Source of the DNA: Nostoc sp. ATCC 43529
Lineage (GTDB): Bacteria > Cyanobacteriota > Cyanobacteriia > Cyanobacteriales > Nostocaceae
DNA length: 64,000 nucleotides
Assembly (NCBI GenBank): GCA_003326205.1
Contig: LWTK01000043.1
Coordinates: 1-64,000, forward strand
Direction of reading: 5' to 3'
Below are positions 44,078-52,707 of this stretch, piece by piece. The notes under the pieces are model-generated. The model was not told the origin of the DNA. It saw only the letters and a program-made list of their open reading frames with translations, and searched no databases. Numbering within the stretch: position 1 is the stretch's first letter; each line of letters begins with the position of its first letter. Made by a program: the position numbers and the translations under genes.

Positions 44078-45913
44078 CTACCATTGGGGTGCTGTGGCAA
44101 GTAGCTTCATAACCAATTCTTCTTCTATGGGTTTAGAGAACAAATATCCTTGAGCAAAATCACAATTTAAATTTCTCAGTTGGGCTAACTGTTCTTGTGT
44201 TTCAACGCCTTCAGCGATGGCGGTCATTCCCATTGAGTTAGCAATACCAATCATTGCTGGCACTAAACCCATATTTTCTTCGTTTTCCTGCATCCGTTTG
44301 ACAAAAGATTTGTCAATTTTCAGTGCATTTAAAGGAAAGCTATGTAGATAACTTAAAGAGGAATATCCTGTACCAAAATCATCCATAACTAATTTAATTT
44401 TACGCTGCTTTAATTGTTCGAGAATTATTTTAATTGCATTAGTATTTTCCATAATTACACTCTCTGTAATTTCTAATTGTAAATGTTCTGGATTGATTTT
44501 ATTTTCATAAATTATTCGGTCAATTTGATCCAGTAAATTGGGTTGTGAAAATAATCTAGCACTCAAGTTTACACTAATACTTAAAGGTTCTGGTGTTATT
44601 GGATGATGTTGCCAGATACTGAGTTGATGGCAAGCTGATTGTAATACCCAAGTATTGATGGCACTAATCAAACCTGTTTCTTCGGCTACAGGAATAAATT
44701 CTATGGGAGAAACCAAACCGCGAGTCGGATGTCGCCAACGTACCAAGGCTTCAAATCCAGAAATTCTCCCTGTAGTTAGGGAAACAATTGGTTGATAATA
44801 AACTAGGAATTCTTGCCTTTCAACACCCCTCCGCAAGTCGTTTTCCAACTCTAAAAGATGAATGGCTTCCTGGTGCATTGCTGGGTCAAAAACGTGATAC
44901 TTTGCCCTTCCTTGAGCCTTAGCACGATACATTGCTGTATCAGCATCTCGCAGTAAATATTCTGGGCGATCGTAATCTTTGTTGCCCCAACTAATCCCAA
45001 TGCTGGCATTCATAAACACTTCATATCTCGACAGTTTAAAAGCCAGTGATAGCTGTTGCAGAATGCGTTCTGCAACTTGGATTGCGATATTGATATCTGC
45101 AATATTTTCAAGTAAAATGCCGAATTCGTCACCACCTAATCGTGCTAGGGTATCAATCGGTATCAGGCATGTTTGCAAGCGGCGGGCGATGGCTATGAGC
45201 AATTCATCTCCTACTAAATGCCCAAGAGAATCATTAATTACTTTGAAGCGATCGCAGTCTAAAAAAAGTACTGCAAATTTATAATTAGGCTCTTGCTTAG
45301 CACGATTAAGAGCATTTTTGAGTTGTCTGATAAACAATACTCGGTTTGGTAACCCAGTCAGGGAATCATGCAGCGCTATATCTAGAATTTGACTTTGTAA
45401 TTTCTGGCGAGAAATAATTTCTTCGTGGAGTTTTTGCAGAGCATTTTCTAATTCCCAAGTCCGCTGTTTTACTCGATGTTCCAGTTCAATATTTAGTTTC
45501 AATATTTCCAATCGTGCTGACCTTAAAGCCAGCTGATTTTGTACGCGCACTAAAACTTCTTGAAACTCAAAAGGTTTGGTGATGTAGTCTACTCCACCTA
45601 CGCGAAAGGCTTTCACTTTGTCAAAAACATCATCCAAAGCACTAATAAAAATTACTGGAATATCGGCTGTTAACTCCCAAGCTTTAAAGGTTTGACAAAT
45701 TTCATAACCATCTACTTCTGGCATCATAATATCAAGCAGAATTAGATCGGGTAATACTGTTTGAGTTGCTGTCAGTGCCATTTGCCAGTTCAAGGCTTTA
45801 CGAACGTTGTACCCTTCCCTTGTCAATATTGAAGATAAAACCCGCAGGTTATCTGGCATATCGTCAACGATCAAAATGTCTTTTTTGTAAGGGTCTAAAT
45901 GCTCGTAATTCAT
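44078..45913 (-). CDS. Response regulator with GGDEF and EAL domains
   Basis: 611 residues: receiver (ILIVDDMPDNLRVL, LILLDIMMPEVDGYE), a helical linker, a diguanylate cyclase domain with an intact RLGGDEFGILLE near residue 261, and a c-di-GMP phosphodiesterase domain with FEALVRW near 388, plus VNLSARLF, LEITESVIM, DDFGTGYSSL and IAEGVETQ. The four residues before the TLARL-GGDEF segment are IPID, so the Arg of the RxxD inhibitory site is missing, which suggests no product inhibition at that site. The ATG overlaps the stop of the hybrid kinase upstream by four bases (ATGA): the kinase probably phosphorylates this regulator. Confidence 0.94.
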   Translation of the reverse strand: MNYEHLDPYKKDILIVDDMPDNLRVLSSILTREGYNVRKALNWQMALTATQTVLPDLILLDIMMPEVDGYEICQTFKAWELTADIPVIFISALDDVFDKVKAFRVGGVDYITKPFEFQEVLVRVQNQLALRSARLEILKLNIELEHRVKQRTWELENALQKLHEEIISRQKLQSQILDIALHDSLTGLPNRVLFIRQLKNALNRAKQEPNYKFAVLFLDCDRFKVINDSLGHLVGDELLIAIARRLQTCLIPIDTLARLGGDEFGILLENIADINIAIQVAERILQQLSLAFKLSRYEVFMNASIGISWGNKDYDRPEYLLRDADTAMYRAKAQGRAKYHVFDPAMHQEAIHLLELENDLRRGVERQEFLVYYQPIVSLTTGRISGFEALVRWRHPTRGLVSPIEFIPVAEETGLISAINTWVLQSACHQLSIWQHHPITPEPLSISVNLSARLFSQPNLLDQIDRIIYENKINPEHLQLEITESVIMENTNAIKIILEQLKQRKIKLVMDDFGTGYSSLSYLHSFPLNALKIDKSFVKRMQENEENMGLVPAMIGIANSMGMTAIAEGVETQEQLAQLRNLNCDFAQGYLFSKPIEEELVMKLLATAPQW

Positions 45914-48900
45914 TCTGGGTTTGTTCTAGTCAATTCCATGATTTTCTCAAACTGATAGTTATTTGCTAAATCCCTGAAAACTTGGAAAACTTGACTCTTA
46001 TCCGATGGAATTTCCTTGAGTAACTGTAAAATCAGGTCATCACTACAGCTAGCTGCGGCATAGTGTATTTTTTGGAGCCACTCAGGGGACATTTGTGACA
46101 AATGGCTCAGGAGTTCAGCAACACTAGTAAACATTTGTGTGGGTTGCTCGGCAATCAATGTGTTTGTGTTTTGTATTTGGCTGGTATATTTTACGCCCAA
46201 ATGTTCGCTCAGTTTTTCTAATAATACTTCCTGGGTGAATGGCTTGCGAATAAAATCATCACAGCCAATGGACAAAGTTCTCTGGCGTTCTTCTTCAAAG
46301 GCGCTAGCAGTCAGGGCAATAATAATGGTGCGTTGATGGGAACAGCTTTGGGGTGTTTCAGAGAAGTCGCAATGGGGAGTTAAGGAATTTGCCGTTGCAC
46401 AAGACTGACTCCCATTCAAGTGACTAGCAACTAGCGTTGGACTGTGGGAGTTTGCGTCACTTGGCACCACTTCTTCCCTGTGCCCAAATTCTTGAGATTT
46501 AATAATTCTTGTGGCTTCATAACCGTCCATGACAGGCATTCGCATATCCATAAAAATCAAGTGCGGTTGCCAAGATTGCCAATTGACAACTGCTTCCCTA
46601 CCATTTGTAGCTTCCCTAACTTCAAAGCCCATAGATGTGAGAATTTTAACTAGCAACAAACGACTTTCTTTGGAGTCGTCAACCACTAAAATACGGTATG
46701 CTTTCTCAGCAGCAACTAAAGTGAGAACTGGGTATTTATTTTGGTTTGTCGGCATTTCCCTGGGACAAGCCAGAGCAATCTGAACGTCAAAAGTAAATAT
46801 ACTACCAACACCAGGAGTACTGCTGACAGTAATATCTCCACCCATCAATTCTACGTATTTACGGCTAATTGCCAAGCCTAATCCTGTACCTTGTTGGAAT
46901 TTTCTACCGATTTCGGTTTGCTCAAAAGCCTCAAACAGCAAGTCAATCTCTTCTGGAGCAATACCACAACCAGTGTCTTCTACCTCGAAGATTAGGGATT
47001 GGGTAGACGAAGAAGACGTGGTGACGCAGTGATGGGGAGACGCGGTGAAAGAACTCTCCGTGTGTTCCGTTCGCGCAGCGTCTCCTTGAGGAGAAATTCT
47101 GTTCGCTTTTAGCGTTGGCGGAGCCATCGTCGGTAGCTCGTGCTCTGAGTTGTGTTTGTGTCCTTTGAAGTTCAAATCGCCAAAACCCAACGCTGTGACT
47201 TGTGTTTGTGTCCTCCGAAGTTCAGTTCGCCAAAAGCCGATGTTCTGACTTCTGTGTGTATCCCCGTGTCCTCCGGTTCCCACTCCCCAGTCCCCAGTAC
47301 CCAGTTTCACCCGTAACGTTACCCTACCAGTATCAGTAAATTTGATGGCATTTCCCAAAAGGTTGAGCAAAATTTGATATAGTTTATTTTCGTCTGTTTC
47401 TATGTATTGAGGCAGATCTGGTGCATATTCAAATACTAGTTCCAAGTTTTTCGATGCGGCACGTAAGTGCAAGATTTCTTCTAAGTTCTTCAGCAGATGA
47501 ATTAAATCAAAGCTGCTCAGATTTAATCTGATTCTACCAGCTTCAATTTTGGACATTTCTAGAATGTCGTTAATTAAATTCAATAGATGTTCGCCGGCAC
47601 GATTGATAATTGCTAAGTTTTGCTGATGTTCGCCAGATAATGAATAATCTCGACTCATGACTTGGGTAAAACCAAGAATAGCGTTGAGTGGGGTACGCAG
47701 TTCGTGGCTCATATTAGCAAGGAATTCGCTTTTGGCAAGGTTGGCGGCGGCGCTACGTGCTGCTTCGCGAACGGCTGCTTGTTTTTCCTGTGCGGCGATT
47801 TTTTGTGATTCAATCAGTTCTTCTTGGGTGATTTGTAATTGCTCAATAACTTGTTGAAATTCATCAGTACGTTTTTTGACTTGAGCTTCTAAGATGAGAT
47901 TGTATTCTGCTAGTAATTTTTCTGCTTGTTTGCGTTGACCGATCTCAAAAAATGTCGCGATCGCAAAATCTAAATTCCCCGATTCATCATAAATTGGTTT
48001 GCCCAAAACTTCAATGGGAATAATCTTGTCATGGCGGCGAATTTCCATATTATCAATCCTGGCGCTTTCGCCTTGCAATGCTCTTACAATCGGCAAGCGA
48101 TCGCTAGGATAAAGTTGATTTGTACCAGCAAGATAAGCTTGATATACTCCTGATAATTGTTCGGGGCGAACTTCTGCTACTGCCCCTTGACCAAGAATTT
48201 CTTGAGCAATTTCATTTGTATAATAAGGATTACCTTGAGCATCTACAATAAAGACACCTACTGGCATCGCTTCTAAAAATTTAGTCAACCGACTTTGACT
48301 TTCAGATAGGGCTTCATTTAAAACTTGCATCTCGGCATTCTTGCTTTCCAAAATACTAAAGGATGCTTCAAGCTGCTTGGCCATAATTTCAAATGATTTG
48401 GCAAGTTCACCTAATTCATCAGAACGATTAATTTTTGGTGTTTGCTCCCATTCCCCTTCGGCAATTTTCTTGGCTGATGTGTTTAATTCCAGAATCGGCT
48501 TAATTATCCAGCGAGCAGTAAAAATCCCAATTTCTGTGGCTACTAAAAAAGCAATTATGCACAGCACTAATGTAGTACGGGTATTAGCGTTAATTTGCTC
48601 CATAAATTCCCCTTCAGGAATTACTGCTACAATTAGCCAATCCAAACCCAAATCGTCTTGCCAATTTTTTACTTGGACAAAATAATCGATTCCATCGACA
48701 GTAAAATTTAGCTGTTTTTTATCTGCAACAAACTTCAGACTACCAAATTTTTTGATTAAATATTGTGTTGTAAGTCGAATTACAAAATCTTGACTATCTA
48801 CTCCCGATACCCGTTTTGGTTGACCATTGACAATACTATATGGTGGTTCCGTAGAAGAAGCTACTATTAATCCTGAACGCTCTAATATAAATGTTTTACC

Positions 48901-49641
48901 CGATTGTCTGGTCTTTAATTGTGATAAAAAACTGCCGATTTGTGACAAGATCAAATCAACACCAATTACCCCTATAAGCTGGCGATTTTGATCGTAAACA
49001 GGATAGCTAGAAGATATGGATAAAATTTCTGGTTTATCTTCCCACTGATAAATTTGACTCCAAATCGGTTTACCTGCCTTGACTGCATCTGCATACCAGG
49101 CTTCTTGGCGAGGATCATAATTTTTGACTTCCTGCAAATGCTGGCGATTTCCTTGGTTATCTGTAGTGTAAACATAAAGTTTCCCTATACCTTGCTTTTG
49201 GGTAACTTCATTAATTAATAGCTGGCCATTATCTAAACGTTCAATACCAATAAATTCACCTTTGGAATTAGCAAAGTTGTTATAACCAATATTGAAAACC
49301 TGCATTTGCTTCCAAAAGTAATTTCCCGTGGTTTGAAAATCAGAAAGGTTGAGCAAATTTAGCTCAATTGCATCCAAATTAATTTGATTGATTTGTTTCG
49401 GAGTTGTTAAATAGCTGTTAAGATGCTGTTCAATGCGATCGCAAATTTCGTTTTCTAATTGAGCAGCAAGTTCTTTTACCGCTTTTTGTCCGTTTTCATA
49501 GGAAAGATAGCCCACTAGTCCTACTGCCCCGCAAATTTGCAATATAAAGGGGACAATCAAAATATACCTAAGGGGCATCTTGGCATAGACTTTGCCAACT
49601 AAGCAATTGAGAGATTTAACGGGCTGAAGTTTAGATAACAT
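45910..49641 (-). CDS. Membrane hybrid histidine kinase (Cache-HAMP-PAS-HK-receiver)
   Basis: 1243 residues. A membrane helix near 23-46, a dCache-type extracellular sensor (YVYTTDNQGN, DPRQEAWYADAVKAGKP, YPVYDQNRQLIGVIGVDL), a second helix near 350, HAMP (IIKPILELNTSAKKIAEGEW), PAS, a coiled coil, HisKA with NMSHELRTPLNAILGF near 643, the ATPase (LLGNAIKFTDTG, EDTGCGIAPEE, GTGLGLAISRK), a receiver (ILVVDDSKESRLLL, IFMDMRMPVMDGYEA) and a helical tail. Two in-frame inserts of translated repeat DNA lie at residues about 778-880 (inside the ATPase domain) and 1048-1098 (inside the receiver). Translationally coupled to the GGDEF-EAL regulator. Confidence 0.93.
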   Translation of the reverse strand: MLSKLQPVKSLNCLVGKVYAKMPLRYILIVPFILQICGAVGLVGYLSYENGQKAVKELAAQLENEICDRIEQHLNSYLTTPKQINQINLDAIELNLLNLSDFQTTGNYFWKQMQVFNIGYNNFANSKGEFIGIERLDNGQLLINEVTQKQGIGKLYVYTTDNQGNRQHLQEVKNYDPRQEAWYADAVKAGKPIWSQIYQWEDKPEILSISSSYPVYDQNRQLIGVIGVDLILSQIGSFLSQLKTRQSGKTFILERSGLIVASSTEPPYSIVNGQPKRVSGVDSQDFVIRLTTQYLIKKFGSLKFVADKKQLNFTVDGIDYFVQVKNWQDDLGLDWLIVAVIPEGEFMEQINANTRTTLVLCIIAFLVATEIGIFTARWIIKPILELNTSAKKIAEGEWEQTPKINRSDELGELAKSFEIMAKQLEASFSILESKNAEMQVLNEALSESQSRLTKFLEAMPVGVFIVDAQGNPYYTNEIAQEILGQGAVAEVRPEQLSGVYQAYLAGTNQLYPSDRLPIVRALQGESARIDNMEIRRHDKIIPIEVLGKPIYDESGNLDFAIATFFEIGQRKQAEKLLAEYNLILEAQVKKRTDEFQQVIEQLQITQEELIESQKIAAQEKQAAVREAARSAAANLAKSEFLANMSHELRTPLNAILGFTQVMSRDYSLSGEHQQNLAIINRAGEHLLNLINDILEMSKIEAGRIRLNLSSFDLIHLLKNLEEILHLRAASKNLELVFEYAPDLPQYIETDENKLYQILLNLLGNAIKFTDTGRVTLRVKLGTGDWGVGTGGHGDTHRSQNIGFWRTELRRTQTQVTALGFGDLNFKGHKHNSEHELPTMAPPTLKANRISPQGDAARTEHTESSFTASPHHCVTTSSSSTQSLIFEVEDTGCGIAPEEIDLLFEAFEQTEIGRKFQQGTGLGLAISRKYVELMGGDITVSSTPGVGSIFTFDVQIALACPREMPTNQNKYPVLTLVAAEKAYRILVVDDSKESRLLLVKILTSMGFEVREATNGREAVVNWQSWQPHLIFMDMRMPVMDGYEATRIIKSQEFGHREEVVPSDANSHSPTLVASHLNGSQSCATANSLTPHCDFSETPQSCSHQRTIIIALTASAFEEERQRTLSIGCDDFIRKPFTQEVLLEKLSEHLGVKYTSQIQNTNTLIAEQPTQMFTSVAELLSHLSQMSPEWLQKIHYAAASCSDDLILQLLKEIPSDKSQVFQVFRDLANNYQFEKIMELTRTNPE
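46345..46495. repeat. Insertion of non-domain sequence in the receiver of the hybrid kinase
   Basis: The encoded Ser/His/Pro-rich segment (EVVPSDANSHSPTL and following) separates RIIKSQ from TIIIALTASAF, which are adjacent in ordinary receivers. It resembles spacer DNA and keeps the frame. Confidence 0.65.
46995..47310. repeat. Large repeat-derived insertion in the ATPase domain of the hybrid kinase
   Basis: Contains gggagacgcggtgaaagaactctcc and two diverged tandem copies of a ~65-base unit (ttgtgtttgtgtcct..gaagttca..tcgccaaaa near 47150 and 47207). It encodes about 100 residues between TGRVTLRVKL and LIFEVEDTGCG. Confidence 0.8.
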
Positions 49642-50142
49642 TGTTTTTTGATTCTTCCCCAGGGGTTACTAGGGGCATTCTTGCCATATAAGCTACATTT
49701 AACAACAGGGTAACTACGGTATGCCATAGTTTTAGCTTATTACATTTTTTATGTTTAAAGTATAAAAAAACACTAAAAATTAGTTTATATACTTGTTTGA
49801 CTGTCTGAGTTCCTCCAATATCTAATATTTTCAGACTTGATGATTCGACCTTAATTTGCTCAATTTCATCTAGCAATCTATTAACAGATTTCCTAGAACA
49901 GAAATTGAACCGAACAGGTACAGTATGCCATTATCAAATTAAGGTTGCCATTAGCACCGAACCCTAAATTTAATTTTCAATTGCTAATGTCTTAGTTTTC
50001 CGGTATCAAAACCTTTAAATTCATACAAAAATCTAGATTTTAAGTACAACAATTTTTAGATTTTGATGTAAATACACACTAAAAATAAAAAAAACAAAAA
50101 AAATTTACTCTCTATTTTATGTTTTTAAGAAGTGTTAATTTA
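49642..50142. other. Intergenic, no gene seen
   Basis: Very AT-rich region between the hybrid kinase start and the MOSC gene. A minus frame at 49631-49876 lacks protein-like features. Probably carries the kinase promoter. Confidence 0.5.
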
Positions 50143-50955
50143 TTATGCAAGTATTTTAACTTTTGTTCCAATTTGTAAAATTTTTCCGGCTGACAATGCA
50201 GGTAATTCTGTATTGATGCTCAATCTGTAGAAGTGATTGAAACGTGATGAATTAACCCATTCTGGTAAGGTTGCTTGGCGATGGTTCACAAAGATTTTTT
50301 GAAAGTTTGGATAAGCTTCCCCCAAATGAGAATCCCGTGTTGGGACTATACAACGCTGACAAGGTTTAACTCCAAAAAAATCCACATCTCCGATTTTAAA
50401 CGAGACTAAATCACCTTGTTCGCTAAATAGCCGATCTTCCCAAAATGCTGGTACACCATCGATTTCGATATTGGCGCGGATTCTGCGCCGCATTTCATCT
50501 ACACTTAAACCGGGAAACCAAGAAGCCACTTCTACTAACGTTGCTGTACTAATTACCGTTGGGCCGGGTGAGTCTGTATCGTCAGGAAAGCCCACTAGAG
50601 AATTTTGTTTGAGTGTCACACCAAACCCAAAAAAATCACTCAAAGTTGCTTCTAATGCTTGCTGTTCCTCATGCAAATGAAAAACTTGTTGTGAGTTAGT
50701 ACCAGGAATTTCTAGCGATATCGTTTTATTTAAACGTGTGAATTGCGATGTCTCAAGGACGCTTGTGTAAGACGCCCGCAGTAAATGAATTTTGGCATGA
50801 CGCTTGCCATTAACAAATCTACCCTGTTCATCAAAAATGGCAAATTCTCTGTCATGTTCTAGCGCACCACTGTCAAGAACTCTAGCACTCTCAACTTCAA
50901 CACCATCCAGCGATTTAACCGGATACAGTAAAATTTTAGCTAGGTAAGGCATCAT
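50143..50955 (-). CDS. MOSC domain protein
   Basis: 270 residues: an N-terminal MOSC beta-barrel (AKILLYPVKSLDGVEVESA, LEHDREFAIFDEQGRFVNGK) and a MOSC domain with the conserved cysteine in GVKPCQRCIVPTRD. Family members include the C-terminal domain of molybdenum cofactor sulfurase and the mARC enzymes that bind Moco through this Cys. A reductase partner domain is absent, so it may be a Moco-binding component reduced by another protein. Stands alone in direction with the signal peptidase genes upstream. Confidence 0.9.
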   Translation of the reverse strand: MMPYLAKILLYPVKSLDGVEVESARVLDSGALEHDREFAIFDEQGRFVNGKRHAKIHLLRASYTSVLETSQFTRLNKTISLEIPGTNSQQVFHLHEEQQALEATLSDFFGFGVTLKQNSLVGFPDDTDSPGPTVISTATLVEVASWFPGLSVDEMRRRIRANIEIDGVPAFWEDRLFSEQGDLVSFKIGDVDFFGVKPCQRCIVPTRDSHLGEAYPNFQKIFVNHRQATLPEWVNSSRFNHFYRLSINTELPALSAGKILQIGTKVKILA

Positions 50956-51000
50956 AGCAATTTTGGATTTTGGACGAACTCATTCTGAATTCTTCTTCAA

Positions 51001-51606
51001 TTATGGATAAAGTGGTGATTTATCGATTCCCCCAATATGGTTGAGAGGCCAGAACCGAAATACAGCACGACCAATAATATTTTCGCGGGGGACAACACCC
51101 CAACAGCGGCTATCGTAGCTATTGTTACGATTGTCACCTAGTACTAAATATGAGTCTGCTGGTATGGTTTGGGGTTTCGCCAAGAAGGGTGGTTGCGCCC
51201 CTGATAAGCAAACATCAATTAATGTATTCTGACCTGAACTAACGTAATTGTCTTCTGGGAGAGGTTGATTGTTGATATAAACTTTGCCATTCTGAAGTTG
51301 TACTTTTTCTCCAGGTAAACCGATTACGCGTTTAATAAAAGCATCCTTGTATTGTTCTTTTTGTAACTCTTCAGTGGGGGAAAAAACCACAATATCTCCC
51401 CGTTGTGGTTTATAAAATTTATACTTCAACTTATCAACAATGATTTTATCTGCTTCCCACTGGTTTGGTGTACCATGCAGAGTCGGTTCCATAGCACCAG
51501 AAGGAATCCAGCGTCTTTCAGTAAAAATCAGGATATACGCAGCAATAGTCCAGAAGATTAGTATTACACTACCTTCTAAAATCATTTTACGCTTGATACT
51601 GGCCAT
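51001..51606 (-). CDS. Signal peptidase I paralogue lacking the catalytic serine
   Basis: 201 residues with all usual type I signal peptidase boxes: an N-terminal membrane helix (GSVILIFWTIAAYILIF), box B WIPSGAMEPTLHG, box C RGDIVVF, box D FIKRVIGLPGEKV with the general-base Lys92, and box E GDNRNNSYDSRCWG. In active enzymes box B reads SGSM and the second Ser is the nucleophile; here the codon at 51495-51493 is GCT, giving Ala38. The neighbouring paralogue at 51737-52390 has the normal SGSM and is otherwise nearly identical over the catalytic region. I infer a catalytically inactive duplicate; a substrate-binding role is possible but unproven. Confidence 0.9.
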   Translation of the reverse strand: MASIKRKMILEGSVILIFWTIAAYILIFTERRWIPSGAMEPTLHGTPNQWEADKIIVDKLKYKFYKPQRGDIVVFSPTEELQKEQYKDAFIKRVIGLPGEKVQLQNGKVYINNQPLPEDNYVSSGQNTLIDVCLSGAQPPFLAKPQTIPADSYLVLGDNRNNSYDSRCWGVVPRENIIGRAVFRFWPLNHIGGIDKSPLYP

Positions 51607-51629
51607 ACCAAGTTTTCTTTTCGTTTGTG

Positions 51630-51735
51630 TTTTGTCAGTTGTGATTTGTCAGTTGTCCTTTGTTAGTTGTCCTTTGTCATTTATTTAGATTAATTCCTAA
51701 TGACTAATGACTAATGACCAATGACCAATGACGTG
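51630..51735. repeat. Short tandem repeat between the signal peptidase genes
   Basis: Heptamer-based units ttgtcag/ttgtcct on one side and tgactaa/tgaccaa on the other form a loose palindrome. The same repeat type is translated inside mutS. Confidence 0.8.
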
Positions 51736-51736
51736 T

Positions 51737-52390
51737 TTATGGAGTTGTTTGTGGATACAGTGGTGTTTTATCAATTCCCCCAATGTGATTGAGAGGCCAG
51801 AAGCGAAATACAGCACGACCAATAATATTCTGGCGAGGGACAACACCCCAACAGCGGCTATCGTAGCTACTGTTGCGATTGTCACCTAGTACTAAATATG
51901 AGTCTGTTGGTATGGTTTGAGGTTTTGCCAAAAAGCGCGGTTGGGGAGCATCTTTACAAACATCGATAACTGTACTCTGCCCTGAGCCTAGATAATTCTG
52001 TTCTGGCAGGGGTTTATTATTGATATAGACTTTGCCATCCCTAAGTTGTACTTTTTCTCCAGGTAAGCCGATTACACGTTTAATAAAAGCATCCTGGTAC
52101 TGTTCTTTTTGCAACTCTTCTGTAGGAGAAAATACTATAATATCGCCGCGCTGGGGGGTAGCAAATTTATACTTCAACTTATCAACTATGATTTTGTCTG
52201 CCTCCCACTGGTTTGGTGTACCATGCAGAGTTGGTTCCATCGATCCAGAAGGAATCCAGCGTGCTTCAGCAACAAAGGTACGAATTCCCAGAGCTAGAAC
52301 AATGCTCAAAACAATTGTTCTACCTAGCTCTGCGATCCAGGAATTATCGGGTTGTTGACTAGAGTTGTTATCAGACACTTTATTTTGCAT
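51737..52390 (-). CDS. lepB: Signal peptidase I
   Basis: 217 residues. Membrane helix (TIVLSIVLALGIRTFVA), box B WIPSGSMEPTLHG with Ser50 as nucleophile, box C RGDIIVF, box D FIKRVIGLPGEKV with Lys104 as general base, and box E GDNRNSSYDSRCWG. The enzyme removes signal peptides from exported proteins at the cytoplasmic or thylakoid membrane. Adjacent and upstream of the Ser-to-Ala paralogue in the same direction; the two are a tandem duplication separated by a short tandem repeat. Confidence 0.95.
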   Translation of the reverse strand: MQNKVSDNNSSQQPDNSWIAELGRTIVLSIVLALGIRTFVAEARWIPSGSMEPTLHGTPNQWEADKIIVDKLKYKFATPQRGDIIVFSPTEELQKEQYQDAFIKRVIGLPGEKVQLRDGKVYINNKPLPEQNYLGSGQSTVIDVCKDAPQPRFLAKPQTIPTDSYLVLGDNRNSSYDSRCWGVVPRQNIIGRAVFRFWPLNHIGGIDKTPLYPQTTP

Positions 52391-52707
52391 GAAATTACTT
52401 AACTAAGAGAGAGTAGGTAGGTACTCAACTAGACTAAAGCGATTTTATCTGTTAATGTTAACGGAAAAATTTTAATTTCCCAGTTAAATTCGGATTTTCA
52501 CGAGGTTCTTCATAAATTTAAAATAAACTTTTTTTTAACGCTCCGCAAAAATTCGTGATTCAGAGCGCGACTAAGTTTAACCTAAAAGGATAGTTATCTG
52601 TAAAACGTAAGCTGCTCTTGGTGACAAAGTTGTTCCAGAAGTAGCCTGAATACCTGCCAAGATTATATTTCCTGATTTTGAATTTTAAATTGGAATTGCT
52701 AACCCCC
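52391..52707. other. Divergent promoter region between lepB and pyrC
   Basis: About 317 bases with no gene. A minus frame at 52560-53042 overlaps pyrC and is a shadow. I cannot place promoters with confidence. Confidence 0.5.

Noticed and set aside
49631..49876. Small gene upstream of the hybrid kinase
   Set aside because: It overlaps the kinase start, has no homology I recognise and is very AT-rich.
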